Source of the DNA: Macrothele yani
Taxonomy: Eukaryota > Arthropoda > Arachnida > Araneae > Macrothelidae
Length of the DNA: 64,000 nucleotides
Reading direction: 5' to 3'
Assembly: GCA_039090855.1 (NCBI GenBank)
Contig: CM077013.1
Location: 136,421,240-136,485,239, forward strand
In this document: one piece after another, positions 53,561 to 64,000 of the stretch
How positions within the stretch are numbered: the stretch's first letter is position 1
Layout of the letters: each line of letters starts with the position of its first letter
The notes under the pieces: model-generated
Told to the model about the DNA's origin: nothing
The model's database searches: none
The model's input: the letters and a program-made list of their open reading frames with translations, nothing else
Program-made: the position numbers and the translations under genes

Positions 53561-54246
53561 TTTTCATTTTCAGGTTGGTGCGAGACTGGAGTACTTCATG
53601 CTGCTCCAACTCCCATGTTTCTCTCTTCCCCGGCTGATGGTTCGAGATCTGCTATTCGTGTGGTGGTTTTTGGGTGTTCTGGTTCCTCTCCAACCGAGTG
53701 CTTTTCCTCTTTTCTGATGGATCTGGTCAAGTGAAGTAATTTCTTCCCTTCTCCTCTCTCTAAAAAAAAAAATAACTGTTTTACTTTCCTATTGAAATTC
53801 GTTACCGAAACCTCTTGACTTCAAGTTTCTTAAACCGCAGTTTTAGTCTTGGGGTCAGATACTCCTTTAATAAACTTCTCACACAGCTCAAAGTAATTAG
53901 GGGAGCATGTAACTTCAGAGCGGTCATTTTGGGGGATAACTGATACTAATACTGTCTGACTGATTGCCTACTAAAAGGAATGGAACAATGGCGACGAACT
54001 CAGAAGGAAGAGGAAAGATGTTTGAGCCACTTCTTTCTGCCCAGTGGTCTGATGTTCAGGTCAGGATGACTTGCTCTTCCCTATTGTGCATTGTGCCAAG
54101 ATCATAAAAGACTTGAAGGAAAACGAATTGTTTTGCTATAGCTTTCACAAAACCCGCTAGGTGTAAGAACATTTCTATTTTGTGTGCGCAGAAAATCTTG
54201 GGCACCATTTAGTTCAGGTACATCGGCCTTTTAAAGCTCAAAAGTA
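53561..54246. other. Unassigned sequence
   Basis: Nothing recognisable. Confidence 0.4.
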
Positions 54247-55467
54247 TACACAGTCGAGTCACATTATTGTGACCACCTCCTACTTTTGACATCAACAGCG
54301 CGTAGCCATTGAAGGAAAGCACGTGTCGTGACCTGGTTGGAGGGTATATAAGGTGTGCTGTAGGTATTCTGAAAACATATCACTCGTTGCTGCCATGGAT
54401 AATAGGCGCGATTTATCAGATTTCCAAAAGGAGGTGATTATCGGCTTTCGGGAAAAGGGTGGCAGTATTCTTGAAATAGCGCAGCTTGAGAACTGTGCGC
54501 GTGCTGCTGTAGTTAAAGTGTATCGCGATTGGAGAAATGGCACCATTGCGAATAAGCGACGTGGGAACTGCGGAGCACCACGTGCCATTGATGTGAGATG
54601 TAAACGTCGGCTTCGAATGTGCGTAAGAACCGATCGACACGCTACAGTGGAGCAACTCACCGGCCGAATGAACTAGGGGGCTACCGGAAGTGTGTCTAAA
54701 ACGACAGTTCAGCGAACCCTGATGCGTATAGGGTTCCGATGCAGACGGATGGTCACTGCACCTATGCTAACGAATTTGCACCGGCAGAAAAAGCTTACAT
54801 TTGCACGGCAGTATCGGAATTGGACTTCCGCTGATTGGCAAAGGATTGCTTTCTCCGATGAGTCACGTTTCCTCCTTCATCGAACTAATGGACGTTAGCG
54901 TGTAAGGCGAGGAACATCGGTGAACCAACACTCTTCAAATATTGTTGGAAGAGCACAAGCTGGTGGGGGCAGCGTTATGGTCTGGGGAATGTTTTCGTGA
55001 CATTCTCTGGGTCACCTCATACCTGTGAAAGACACTATGGACCGAATTCGTTACGAATCCATCCTTGCAGACCATGTAAACCGATATATGCTGATTGTCT
55101 TCCCTGAGGCAGATGGGATCTTCCAGAATGATAATGCGACATGTCGCACAGCTAGAAATGTCCGAGAGTGGTTGCAAGAGCACGATGAAGACTTCAAAGT
55201 ACTTCCCTGGTTCCCTAATTCGCCAGACGTAAACCCATTGAGCATCTATGGGATCACCTCGATCGTGTAGTTCGCCCTTTGGATCCTCCACCACGCACCC
55301 TCCAGCAGCTGTCAGATGCACTGCATTCAGCAAGGCTCCACATACCTGTGAACCTATTCTAGCACCTTATTGAGTTACTCCCAGCCCGTCTAGCTGCTGT
55401 CCGCGCTGCACACGGCGGTTACTCTGGATATTAGCTGTCGTCCACAATAATGTGACCCGACCGTGTA
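54247..55467 (+). mobile_element. Tc1-like transposon
   Basis: Ends tacacagtcgagtcacatta and, inverted, 'aataatgtgacccgaccgtgta'. Same family as 16600-17822. Confidence 0.9.
54395..55434 (+). pseudogene. Tc1-like transposase with two stops and a frameshift
   Basis: Intact start MDNRRDLSDFQKEVIIGFRE, first HTH, RRGNCGAPRAIDVR linker, stop after TGRMN near 54674, second HTH (SVSKTTVQRTLMRIGFR), SDESRFLLHRTNG (first Asp) then a stop, GGGSVMVWGMFS, FQNDNATCRTARN (second Asp), and SPDVNP with a one-base shift before IEHLWDHLDRVVR (Glu). C-terminus ends GGYSGY at 55434. Catalytic residues are kept; lesions are few. Confidence 0.85.
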
Positions 55468-55529
55468 TATCCAATTCACCTTTAATGTTGAACTAAAAAT
55501 AAAATTTTACGCCCCAAGGAGGGTTAAAA

Positions 55530-56175
55530 TTGCGACACCAAAAAAGAACCGCGATACTCAAATGAAATTTACATCACAGATTCGTCGTGTCACAGGATAT
55601 ATTTCATTAAATTTGTAGAGCTATACAAGATGCTTACGTTTCAAAACTCAATATGTGAAGCCACCTCGAGCAACAATAACAGCCTCTACGTATTATAGAA
55701 TGGAAGAGGTTTTTGATATCGTCCTGGGGAACAGCCTGCAAGGCTGCTTCCACGCGAGACCGGATTTAATTTGTGGTGACTGACAGGATCGTTTGACGGG
55801 CTAGTCGCTTAGCTACCATGTCCGAGACATGCTCGATAGGGGACATATCCAGCAAACGTGAAGGCCAGGGAAAAAGTGGTATCTGCCGTGCATGGAAGAG
55901 ATCTTGGATTTATCAAGACACTTGCGGTCGAGCATTGTCCTGCTGGAATATAGCGCTAGGACAACTTTGAAGGAAGAAATTCCCTCTGCTTCTAAAACAA
56001 CTCTGATTTATCGCTGGGTGTTGAGGGTTGCCTCAATCTATAACAGGCAGGATCTCGAATTGAATTCAGTGGTGCCCCAAACTACGTCGCTTGGCGTTAG
56101 GCCGGTATGACCCGTCAAGGTGTCGTTCACCATGATATCTTCGAACACGTATGCGGCCATCATGGTGCATTAACC
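55530..56175 (-). pseudogene. Tc1-like transposase, C-terminal part only
   Basis: On minus from about 56175: HHDGRIRVRRYHGERHLDGS, VVWGTTEFNSRS, then after shifts SSMSRTW-type text equivalent to the Glu region, DMVAKRLARQTILSV, VPQDDIKNLFHSIIRRGCYC. The N-terminal half and the first catalytic Asp are missing. A terminal-repeat candidate lies near 55530. Confidence 0.6.
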
Positions 56176-56523
56176 CTTTCAGCGGCCGATATATCTGAAC
56201 CACAGGGTACCTAAAATTTTCTGCCTTCTCAAACACAACTGCTGACATAGTGGCTGGGAAAGGAATGGCAAATCTATTCCTTTCCTTCTTTCATCTCAGC
56301 AGAATCGATAAGATATCCGTCGCTGGTAGCAAGTTCTTCCTTATGAAATTCATTTTTATAGTTTATAGTCTGATTCCCTTATATTGCTTTATTCTCTGCG
56401 CCAGGACCAAAAGAATGATTGGGAAGGGTTGCATGGTCTCTCTGACACGGACATCATACCACTGGTTAGAAGCAAATTAAATATCTTTTCTTTCCTTTCT
56501 TAGGTTCTTCGCCATTTTTGTAG
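56176..56523. other. Unassigned sequence
   Basis: Nothing recognisable. Confidence 0.4.
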
Positions 56524-57458
56524 TATTAGGTGCTTGAATTAATTTCCGCTGTTTTTTGCCAAACAAACACCTGTGTGTTGCCACAGAACGGTACAGGATA
56601 GTCTATTCAGTGTCCGTTAGCAGCTACGACCCTTTCCCACCGTTGGGGTAACAAATGGATTCCGCGGTAGAAAGATGCAGATCCTTTCGAGGCGAACCAT
56701 TCATCGCGCCATTTTTGGATATCCGCGACAGAAATGAAGTGTTTCTCTGAACGGCCATGTTTTAGAGACCGGAACAAATGGAAGTCCGAGGGAGCAATGT
56801 CCGGGGAATAATGCTTGTGGGGTAAGAAGTCCCAGCCAAGTGCCTCCAAGAGTTCTTTCACGGATTTGGCGACATGAGGTCTAGCGTTGTCGTATTGAAG
56901 AATGACCGTGTCATGTGAGATCCAGATTCCGAGCTTCTGGATCATTCCCATTGCCTTTAAACGTTTTCTAACTGTTGACTCATCAACCCGTAGTGTTTCA
57001 GACAACTCGTGTAGCGTCTGACATGAATCCTCGTTCAATAAGGCCTCCAATGCGCCATCTTCAAACTTTTTCGGCTGCCCAGGGCGCTCTTTGTCCTTCA
57101 CGTCATATTCGTTGGCTTTGAAGCGTCGGAACCACTCTCTGCATGTTGTTTCCGATAGGGCATGTTCCCCATTTGCCTGCACTAGCAAACGATGACTTTC
57201 CGCTGCAGATTTCTTGAGATGAAAGCAGAAGAGTAATGCTTCCCGCAAATGCTGCTTTTTTGGTACGAAACTCGACATCGTGATTGCGATACAAACTTGT
57301 GTTCTGTGCCCTCCGATCGCGTGTCACACACTGCTTCGCCCAGACTACGAACGGTACGTGCGTGTGCAAGGGAGGCCACGTGTAGCCTGGGTCACAGCGC
57401 ACCAGTGTTGCACTCTATTGGGCAACAGCGGGAATTATTTTAATTCAAGCACCTAATA
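56524..57458 (-). mobile_element. Mariner transposon, internally deleted
   Basis: Ends tattaggtgcttgaattaat at 56524 and, inverted, 'taattcaagcacctaata' ending at 57458; TA at both edges. Only 935 bp, against about 1.3 kb for a full mariner. Confidence 0.9.
56607..57278 (-). CDS. Mariner transposase lacking the first catalytic Asp (223 aa, open)
   Basis: Begins MSSFVPKKQHLREALLFCFH with the first HTH, then TCREWFRRFKANEYDVKDKE, a GQPKKFEDGALE linker and a second HTH (LSETLRVDESTVRKRLKAMG). It jumps from MIQKLGIW to ISHDTVILQYDNARPHVAKS, so about 120 residues containing the first Asp (GDE.W) are deleted in frame. The second (QYDNARPH) and third (APSDFHLF) Asp are intact with 34 residues between them. 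The C-terminus is complete. The frame has no stop or shift. It should bind terminal repeats but not cut. Confidence 0.85.
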   Translation of the reverse strand: MSSFVPKKQHLREALLFCFHLKKSAAESHRLLVQANGEHALSETTCREWFRRFKANEYDVKDKERPGQPKKFEDGALEALLNEDSCQTLHELSETLRVDESTVRKRLKAMGMIQKLGIWISHDTVILQYDNARPHVAKSVKELLEALGWDFLPHKHYSPDIAPSDFHLFRSLKHGRSEKHFISVADIQKWRDEWFASKGSASFYRGIHLLPQRWERVVAANGH

Positions 57459-57654
57459 TTTTCGGGAGAAAAGGTAGATAGGAAGGATTAAGGAAAATCA
57501 TTCCCCGTAAATACCCACTTTCAATGACAAATCTAATGGTAAAGCAGCGTTTTGGGATGTGCAGGTTCATTCGTTTCTGTCGAGTTCGGCCCACTTCATA
57601 GACAGCGAATATATGTATATATATTCTTTCGAGCTAATTTTAATAGGAACAGAA
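57459..57654. other. Unassigned sequence
   Basis: Nothing recognisable. Confidence 0.4.
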
Positions 57655-57815
57655 CCCACAGGGACCAAGGACAAAAGATACGAGCCAAAGAGGTTTTTGA
57701 AAACATTACGAAATAAAATAAGAAGTCAAGAACTTGAATACAGACATAGTTATCTTTTATCTTGAAAAGTTACCGCTAAAATTATTTCCCAGCCCTTTGA
57801 AACTTTCATTAATAC
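57655..57815 (+). repeat. Direct repeat, left copy (partner 59980-60118)
   Basis: 'ttttgaaaacattacgaaat', 'caagaacttgaata' and 'tttcccagccctttgaaact' recur in order at 59980-60118. The two copies bracket the element at 57838-59962. Confidence 0.75.
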
Positions 57816-58936
57816 TATATTTCATTAATGCAATATCACTGTAAAAAATAAGTGGTGTGCATTCACGGAAAATTTCTGAAAATAACGTGCAGTAGTGTTG
57901 CCGGTTGGTATCCGTGTTTTTCAGAAATGTCCGTTTTTAAAAGTGCCAGTTTATTTTAAATTTCGTATTTTCACAGATTTCCTGTAGACAGAAATTCCGT
58001 TTATTTCAGAAAAGTTCATTTCAGGTTTTTCCGTACCTATACTGAAATTCCGGAAAATCGACGACCATGTACTTTTCAGCCATTACCCAGATAAACCTAC
58101 CGCTGAGGTCAGTCAGGATCGAACCCCCGATGTTTAATATGGTTCAATATGTAATTCGCGCCTTTAACCACTGAGCCATAAACGCTTGGCAATCCGAATC
58201 ACGTATCATAATCGTAAAACGAATTCTGTGACGATGAGATTTTGTTTATTGTCATTAATGCGAGTGATTTGGTTATTTTTTTTTTTTCTAAATAGGTTTG
58301 GACATCGTATAATCATCTATACAATAAGTATCAGGTTTCTTACAGTAACACGATATACCTAATAAGTATCTGATGCACCAAACGGGCGAAAGGAGAAGAA
58401 ATATCCTGTGTCACAATAAAGAAAATCCATGCGATATGCTATCCACAATATCCGATCTCGCTACGGAACTTCAAAATTCGTCAGACGATTGACATTTAAA
58501 AGTTAATCAAACGTCAAGTATTCTCACAAATCGCATCTATTACAGGCAATTTCTCGTCATACGGATACAGAATAAGGGATAGCGGAGATTTTCCATTAAT
58601 GTACGAAAAGAATTCTGGAAAGGTTTCTGAAAATTCAGAATTTTCCGTTAAGATGGTTCCATCTAAAATCTCTGCGTTATGTTTCCAATGGTAAAACTTC
58701 TTTACATATAAAAGCAACACTATAAAATTTCTAACTGTAGATCCTGCACTATGTAAAATTCGAAACAATCGTTGAAGGGACCTAGTCAAAACTTTCCGTC
58801 GAAATAACTAGAAACTATTTATAGCAAAAGTAACAAATGGAGATCTGCGGTCTGAAACCAAACGAAACACACAGACAACTAGGGTGGAGGGATACACGTA
58901 ATGCTTTGAAAGTCTTAACAAAGTAAATAAACGATT

Positions 58937-59164
58937 TTTTTTTTTTTTTTTTTTTGGTTGGAGGTTTAACGACCACCGTGAGCAACTCAATGGGCTATAA
59001 GCAGTCGCCCGGCCCTAATTTAGGGTCACTGGTTCCAGGGAAGGGAGAGAGCCAGCGCCGTAAGACAAACACAACACCCATGCCCGACCGGGATTCGAAC
59101 CCGGACCCCTTACGGACGAATGATCAGAGGCCAGCGCCTTAGACCACTGCGCCACCGGGGCGGC
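58937..59164 (-). mobile_element. tRNA-headed SINE, best-preserved copy
   Basis: Flanked by a perfect 12-bp duplication aaataaacgatt (58925-58936 and 59165-59176). On minus: tRNA-like head with A box (ggcgcagtggtctaaggc) and B box (ggttcgaatcccgg), a body of about 130 bp, and an A-tail of about 20 nt. The long TSD and A-tail show LINE-mediated insertion, unlike the TRIM-like elements. Confidence 0.9.
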
Positions 59165-59304
59165 AAATAAACGATTCAAATTTCTATTTGTAAATAGCCG
59201 CATTATGTCAAATTCGAAATAATGATTCAAGAAACCTATAGTCATAATCTTTCTTGCGACTGTTTGTAAACCGTCGAGTTGCTCACTATGGTCGTTAAAT
59301 CTTA

Positions 59305-59748
59305 AGGTGGCTCCACCTAAAATCTCTGCCTTATGTTTCCAATGGTAAAATTTCTTTACATATTTTGTTCTCAATTAATGTATTCCCAAGGTTGAAAATT
59401 TGCACATCGATAAAACTAACTTTAAGTTATAATATGGGATGCTTACTACTTGCTAAAACATCACCATAATTAAGCAGTCCAACATTTGTTTGTCTACTGA
59501 CGTCATCAATGTACAGGTCTTGCCATCTCTTAACAGGTCTGAACATTACTCAAAGAAAAATGGTTGATTTTTAATATAATTATGGTTATGTTTTGACAAG
59601 TATTAAGTATCCCTTGCTATAATTTGAAGTTAGTTTTATCGATGTGCAAATTTTCATCCTTGGGAATACATTAATTGCGAAGAAAATATGTAAAGAAGTT
59701 TTACCATTGGAAACATAAGGCAGGGATTTTAGGTGGAACCATCTTAAC
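59305..59748. repeat. Inverted repeat, arms about 135 bp
   Basis: Left arm 59305-59440 ('ccacctaaaatctctgcc', 'atgtttccaatggtaaaa', 'gcacatcgataaaactaact') and right arm 59612-59748 in the opposite direction. Spacer is about 170 bp. A partial third copy of the left arm is at 58665-58715. Confidence 0.85.
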
Positions 59749-59979
59749 ACATCTCTAAAACGGCAATTCACCCTCAATATAAGAAAGAAACTGCGGAAAA
59801 GTCTCTGAAAATTCTGAATTTTCCCGTGGTACGAAAAATCCGTGAAATTCCGTTCTTTTTCCCGTCTTTTCACGGAAAAGGTTGTATCAGAAGTATGCTT
59901 CGTTAATTCACGAAAGAAATAACGTAAAATTGCCCGTGAATTTTAGAATTTTTTTACAGTGTATATGACAGGACAACAG

Positions 59980-60118
59980 ATTCTATGAGCTAAAGCGTTT
60001 TTGAAAACATTACGAAATAAAGTAAGAAATAAAGAACTTGAATGCATATTTAGCTATCTTGAAATTTTACCTCGAAATTTCTTTCCCAGCACTTTAAAAC
60101 TTTCTACGTAAAAACAAA
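59980..60118 (+). repeat. Direct repeat, right copy (partner 57655-57815)
   Basis: See the left copy; diverged by substitutions and small indels. Confidence 0.75.
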
Positions 60119-60779
60119 CAGCTTTTGTAAAAGAGCGAAAACATGTAACATACCGTGACTGATTTTACTTGAATTTGCAGCTATGGATTTCCATGTAATT
60201 GTTCTTCAGCAAATGGAGACGTCCTGAGGATCAGTTCGAGGGGCAAGTGATAACTAATAACAGATTTATGCTTTTTTCCTTACGGTTCTGGGTGTTTAGT
60301 TGTCTTTCCTTACTGGAATGATCTGAGTATGTGTTTTTCTCCTGTTACGGTTCATTTCTTTTTTTTTATTAGTGCCACGCCTGTTTATTGCTTCCTGACA
60401 ATAATTTGCAGACGCAAGACGAAACGAATGTCATTAACATCTGTCACTACACTTTCCCCCTTAAAGCGAATAAGACACTGCTCTCTGACTGCTGCATCAA
60501 AGGTTACTGACGTGGGCATCAGAACTAATGAGTCAAGATTTCGAAATACCTTCAATGGTGTTTGATTTCGGTATTCTCTGTTTTTTCTTCTATCTTTTTC
60601 CTTACTACTCCGTTTTATTCCTCGGAAAGTATGGTTTTAGATTTCCTTGAACCAGAAGATCGCACTAAAAACTATTTTATCACGCAAATAGCTCATCATT
60701 AGTAACTTACTTACATAGAATACACAGCAGGAGAGGTCGACAAAAAATGGATGTTTTTGAATCTACCACAAAATAAAAG
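60119..60779. other. Unassigned sequence
   Basis: Nothing recognisable. Confidence 0.4.
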
Positions 60780-61355
60780 TCATTAAAAAGTAGAAGAAAC
60801 AAGTTAGTAAAACCATGCAATGCATTGATTATGATACCCTTTCCGACATACCAGAAATCATTACTCAAGTTATTACTCAAGTTCTGAGGATAATGGCTGT
60901 GGAATAAATCTCGGTCCTGTGCCCTGACCTTTGATCCCATTTCGAAAATATTCAAATGAATTGGTTCAGTATACCTCCGAAACAACATTATTAAGTTTCG
61001 TCGCAATCGAAGCATTTTTACCTAAGTTATGAAACATAAGGGCCATGGAATGGATCCCGCTCCTATGTCCTCACCTTTTACCCCATTTCGCCCATTTACA
61101 ATAGGATGCGTCCCCAAGTTGTCCCCTTACGAGAGTTATTGTGCGGACAGGCAGACGGACGGACAAAGCTGGAGCATATACGCGTCTTCAACCTACGGTT
61201 GGAAAGCGTAAAAAAATTGAAGTACAACCTACGTCTGAAAAGTTCCAGGACGGACGTTATATAGAATATAAACAAGTTAGTAAAATCATGCAGTGCATTG
61301 CTTATGATACGCTTTCCAACATACCAGAAATCATCGAACACAATTGTTTCAGTTG
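60780..61355 (+). repeat. Diverged duplicated modules
   Basis: 60790-60870 and 61270-61350 share 'aacaagttagtaaaa.catgca.tgcattg.ttatgata' (given in part) and 'acataccagaaatcat'. A second pair, 60890-60950 and 61035-61095, shares 'atggaat', 'cctgacctttgatcccatttc'-like text. No coding content. Confidence 0.65.
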
Positions 61356-61679
61356 CTATGCGCTGCTTATAAAATAAGGTGGACAGAGCGATGCCATCGT
61401 CTATTTGCATTATCTCCACGTATTTGAAATACATTCACCGTTCTACTCGCCTTTTTAGGGTTTTTTAAAAGACTGTTTTCACTTTACTTGTTGTTTATTA
61501 TCTTTTGTTTGAATCTTTGTCACAAAGGAAGCATTTCGTGAATACATATATTGATAGTATTATCTGGCCTAGCAGCTTAGCGCAGACCGGTAGAATATCT
61601 AGGGATTTTTTATCTTACATATTATATTTAATTGTTATGGATATACTATATATAGTATGTAGATCATATCCATTTACTG
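61356..61679. other. Unassigned AT-rich sequence
   Basis: Nothing recognisable. Confidence 0.4.
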
Positions 61680-62488
61680 AGAGAACTAATTGAAAGAACA
61701 AGAGAATATGAACTCCCATTATGCATGGTTTTGAAATCCTGCGGTATTGAAGATGCGTACATTAACATTATTAATAACATCTATGAAAATGCAAGTGCAA
61801 AGGTTCGGATATTTGAGGATACAGCACTAATAAAAATTGGAAAGGGAGTGAGACAAGGGGACACCATGTCTCCCAAACTCTTTAATGCCACATTGCAAAA
61901 TGTCTTCCAATCATTGAACTGGGAAAACGAAGGGATAAAGATTAATGGAGATTATTTAACTCACCGTTTTGCTGATGACGTAGTCATTTTTGCAACTACC
62001 CCTTCGGAGCTGCACTGCATGATCCAAGAACTTGCTGACAAGAGTAAAGAAGTGGGATTAAAAATCAACTTTCAGAAGACAAAGTGATGTACAATGCTTT
62101 TACAAGAAAAGAAGATTTATTAACTAATGGAGTAAAGCTTTAAACAACCGATACCTACATTTATCTTGTGCAGCAGATATCAAGTGAGGGTCACATTGAT
62201 GAAGAAATTAATCGCAGTATAAAACTTGGATGGAGAGCTTTTGGAAGAAACAGTACAATTTTAAGAGCAGTATGCTAACATATCTTTAAAGGAAAGTGTT
62301 TAATCAATGCATCCTGCCAGTGCTTCATTATAGAGCAGAGACATGGACCTTAACTAAAAAAGATATACAAAAATTACGGACAACTCAAAGATGCACGGAG
62401 AGATGCATGCTTGGTGTAACCAGGAAAGATAAGAAGAGGAACTTGTGGATAAAGAAAATGACAAGAGTGGACGACATTATGACCAGAG
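61680..62488 (+). pseudogene. RTE-like LINE, RT part
   Basis: ERTREYELPLCMVLKSCGIE, GKGVRQGDTMSPKLFNATLQ (RT block), DYLTHRFADDVVIFATTPSE (catalytic FADD), KSKEVGLKINFQKTK then a stop near 62087. After shifts it continues YIYLVQQISSEGHIDEEINR, LGWRAFGRNSTIL, LPVLHYRAETWTLTKKDIQK and RKDKKRNLWIKKMTRVDDIM. This is the pattern of invertebrate RTE/related LINEs. The N-terminal endonuclease is missing. Confidence 0.82.
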
Positions 62489-63480
62489 CAGAGAGGCATA
62501 ACTATGGCGGAGCAAGCGGGGCGGCTGCCCCAGGCGCAGCTTAAGGGAAGGCGCAATAATCCCCACGTACAACTGATTAAATTCAATTGAAACTTTAGCA
62601 CCAGTTTCTGCCAGTTTTCTCGCGCCACATTTTGTCATTTTTCTATTTGCAGAATTTTCTTATATGTTCAAGGATGATCCCTAGGACTCTCCATACGAGA
62701 TCGGTATCCAACTGAAATTTTTCAGCTGCACTATTTTTTTATTATTTTTATATAGTCATTTCATAATAGTACTTTTTACGACATAATTATATGCAGTTTG
62801 TTCATTGTTATTCTCCTTACGTGTGTATAATTAATCAGGTTAGCTGTAGTTATTGCAAATTTACTTGAATATTTTATTTATTTATTTTTATTTAAATATC
62901 TATGCTGTTACATTATGATATCAAATCAGGTATTTACATGCAATTAAGAAGTAATAGCAGCAAAGGGAAACAGGGAAAGGGCCTCACAGAGACCTTACGT
63001 GCCCTGAATCCCGAAATATATAGGTATATCCAAATATACGTACGTTGTGTTGCACCTTCAGCGTTTTTTCTCTGATCATCACATTTTTTGTGCGTGTTGA
63101 CTGCTTTTACGGGAAGAGAGAGAGATACAGAAAGATGTGAATACACAGCGGTCTCTGTGCATTAGGGACTGTAAAGTATTGCCTCAAAAAATTAATTTAC
63201 TGCATCACTTACATACTCGTTTTAAAAATCTGTAGTTTGTACAGCAATAAAATATCTTATGTCTTATGTGGAGTGAGAAATTAGCTCCCAGTCTCAACAG
63301 CAAATTTCTGTTGTTTTTTTTTTTTTTTTTTTTTTTTGTTCTTTTCTTGATGATGAAGAGGGTTAAATCGGTCTTAAAAATAAAAAAAAACTAGACAGTA
63401 ATGACCGCAAAAATATGCTGTACATAAATTAAACTTAAATTGAATATATATATTTTAACGGAACTTACATTAGTGTATAT

Positions 63481-63515
<35 letters not shown>

Positions 63516-63587
63516 GACAGAAAGACAGATGGGGGCGCGATATTTTGTGGTTTGCCCCGGGCGCAGAAATTTCTAGTTACGCCCCTG
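62489..63587. mobile_element. hAT-like non-autonomous insert in the LINE
   Basis: Left end gagaggcataactatgg region; inverted right end caggggcgtaactagaaatt. Flanking octamers gaccagag and gtccagag differ at one base, fitting an 8-bp hAT duplication. Removing the insert joins DDIMTR to VKSLKRQWAGHV in the LINE. No transposase; contains a T-run (63313-63338) and a GT tract. Confidence 0.75.
63482..63511. repeat. (GT)n microsatellite
   Basis: About 15 GT units inside the hAT-like insert. Confidence 0.95.
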
Positions 63588-63588
63588 T

Positions 63589-63795
63589 CCAGAGTGAAAT
63601 CACTTAAACGGCAATGGGCTGGACATGTTGCCAGAAGAACAGACCACCGATGGACAACTGAAATTTTAGACTGGATTCCAAGGGACAGGAAAAGACCCGA
63701 AAGAAGACCCCATGGGTGATGGATGGATGAAATTCGAAAGCATGCCGGAGTGACATGGAGGAGACAGCCTCAAGACAAAGAATTGTAGAATAAAC
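63589..63795 (+). pseudogene. RTE-like LINE, C-terminus after the insert
   Basis: VKSLKRQWAGHVARRTDHRW then EILDWIPRDRKRPERRPHG and, after a stop, DEIRKHAGVTWRR. Matches the conserved 'W.WAGH.AR..D.RW' and 'GRP..RW.DDI' tail of this LINE group. It continues 61680-62488. Confidence 0.82.
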
Positions 63796-63849
63796 TTGGG
63801 GAGACCTTCATCCAGCAGTGGATTGACAATGATGCTGATTCTGATGATG

Positions 63850-63942
63850 ATGACATTGTGTGTGTGTGTTTGTGTGTGAAAGACAGATGGGGTGTAATAT
63901 TTTGTGGTTTACCCGGGGCGCAGAAATGCGTTGTTACACCCC
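63850..63942. repeat. Second copy of the hAT-like right end
   Basis: A GT tract, 'aaagacagatggggtgtaat', 'ttttgtggtttacccggggc' and 'gttacacccctgg' repeat the 63482-63587 end with changes. It is a second, truncated copy about 350 bp downstream. Confidence 0.7.
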
Positions 63943-64000
63943 TGGTATTTAATAAAAACAACTTATTCTTTGAGTGCTATACACGGAAGTTTAGGGATTC

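Larger units (their letters stand above)
57838..59962. mobile_element. Possible DNA transposon with internal fold-back
   Basis: Left 'actgtaaaaaataa' with 'gcattcacgg' nearby; inverted right 'cactgtaaaaaaattc' with 'attcacggg'. The interior holds a SINE (58937-59164) and a large inverted repeat. A 'aattttccgttaagatgg' block near 58640 is also mirrored near 59750-59830. No transposase recognised. Confidence 0.5.

Noticed and set aside
52853..53609. Several 120-211 codon frames on minus
   Set aside because: All three frames of a 37-bp satellite without stops; the peptide simply repeats every 37 residues.

Overview
The window is a transposon-dense stretch of animal nuclear DNA, probably from an arthropod and possibly an arachnid. 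This placement is an inference from two things: two spliced exons of an ELOVL-type fatty-acid elongase, and the mix of repeats (many old Tc1/mariner copies, tRNA-headed SINEs, an R4/Dong-type LINE and a GMR1-like Ty3/gypsy element). There are no bacterial-style operons, rRNA genes or CRISPR arrays. Almost every long open frame is either a decayed transposase or reverse transcriptase, or an artefact of a tandem repeat whose unit is a multiple of 3 bp.

Layout. 1-3.8 kb: microsatellites and a 21-bp minisatellite. 3.8-5.4 kb: a nearly intact Tc1 element. 5.4-8.1 kb: little of note, with a mariner remnant. 8.1-9.9 kb: a Tc1 element carrying a solo LTR and a SINE. 10-11.2 kb: a fold-back repeat and a complete miniature LTR element. 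11.2-13.4 kb: an unclassified DNA transposon, followed by an orphan candidate exon. 14.1-16.5 kb: duplicated AT-rich modules, a palindromic 24-bp minisatellite and another miniature LTR element. 16.6-24.2 kb: five Tc1/mariner elements, one of them inserted in the terminal repeat of another. 24.4-36.7 kb: an R4/Dong-type LINE invaded by a miniature LTR element and by a GMR1-like retrotransposon, then partly duplicated. 37-40.7 kb: SINEs and Tc1 relics. 40.8-42.2 kb: a pyrimidine-tract array. 42.4-48.4 kb: two elongase exons on the minus strand with TEs in the intron. 48.4-57.5 kb: mariner and Tc1 elements, plus a satellite split by a hAT-like insert. 57.6-64 kb: a fold-back-bearing element, duplicated modules and an RTE-like LINE split by a hAT-like insert.

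The most interesting system is a family of very short LTR retrotransposons (TRIM-like, about 400-600 bp) with the order LTR, PBS, short non-coding body, purine tract, LTR. Each LTR contains a tRNA-like cloverleaf with recognisable A and B boxes of a Pol III promoter. Four loci have exact 4-bp target-site duplications (ATCC, ATTT, CAAC, CCGT; the last is seen in two duplicated copies). Their primer-binding site reads TGGCGCCCGAAC or a close relative, a lysine-tRNA-type PBS. At least five more degraded relatives are present. They would be easy to misread as tRNA SINEs or tRNA genes. I know of no described animal family with this arrangement, but I could not search for one.

The only host-gene content I can defend is the 5' end of an elongase gene (first coding exon at 48.3 kb, second at 42.5 kb, compatible splice phase). 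One splice-bounded candidate exon at 13.5 kb has unknown identity.
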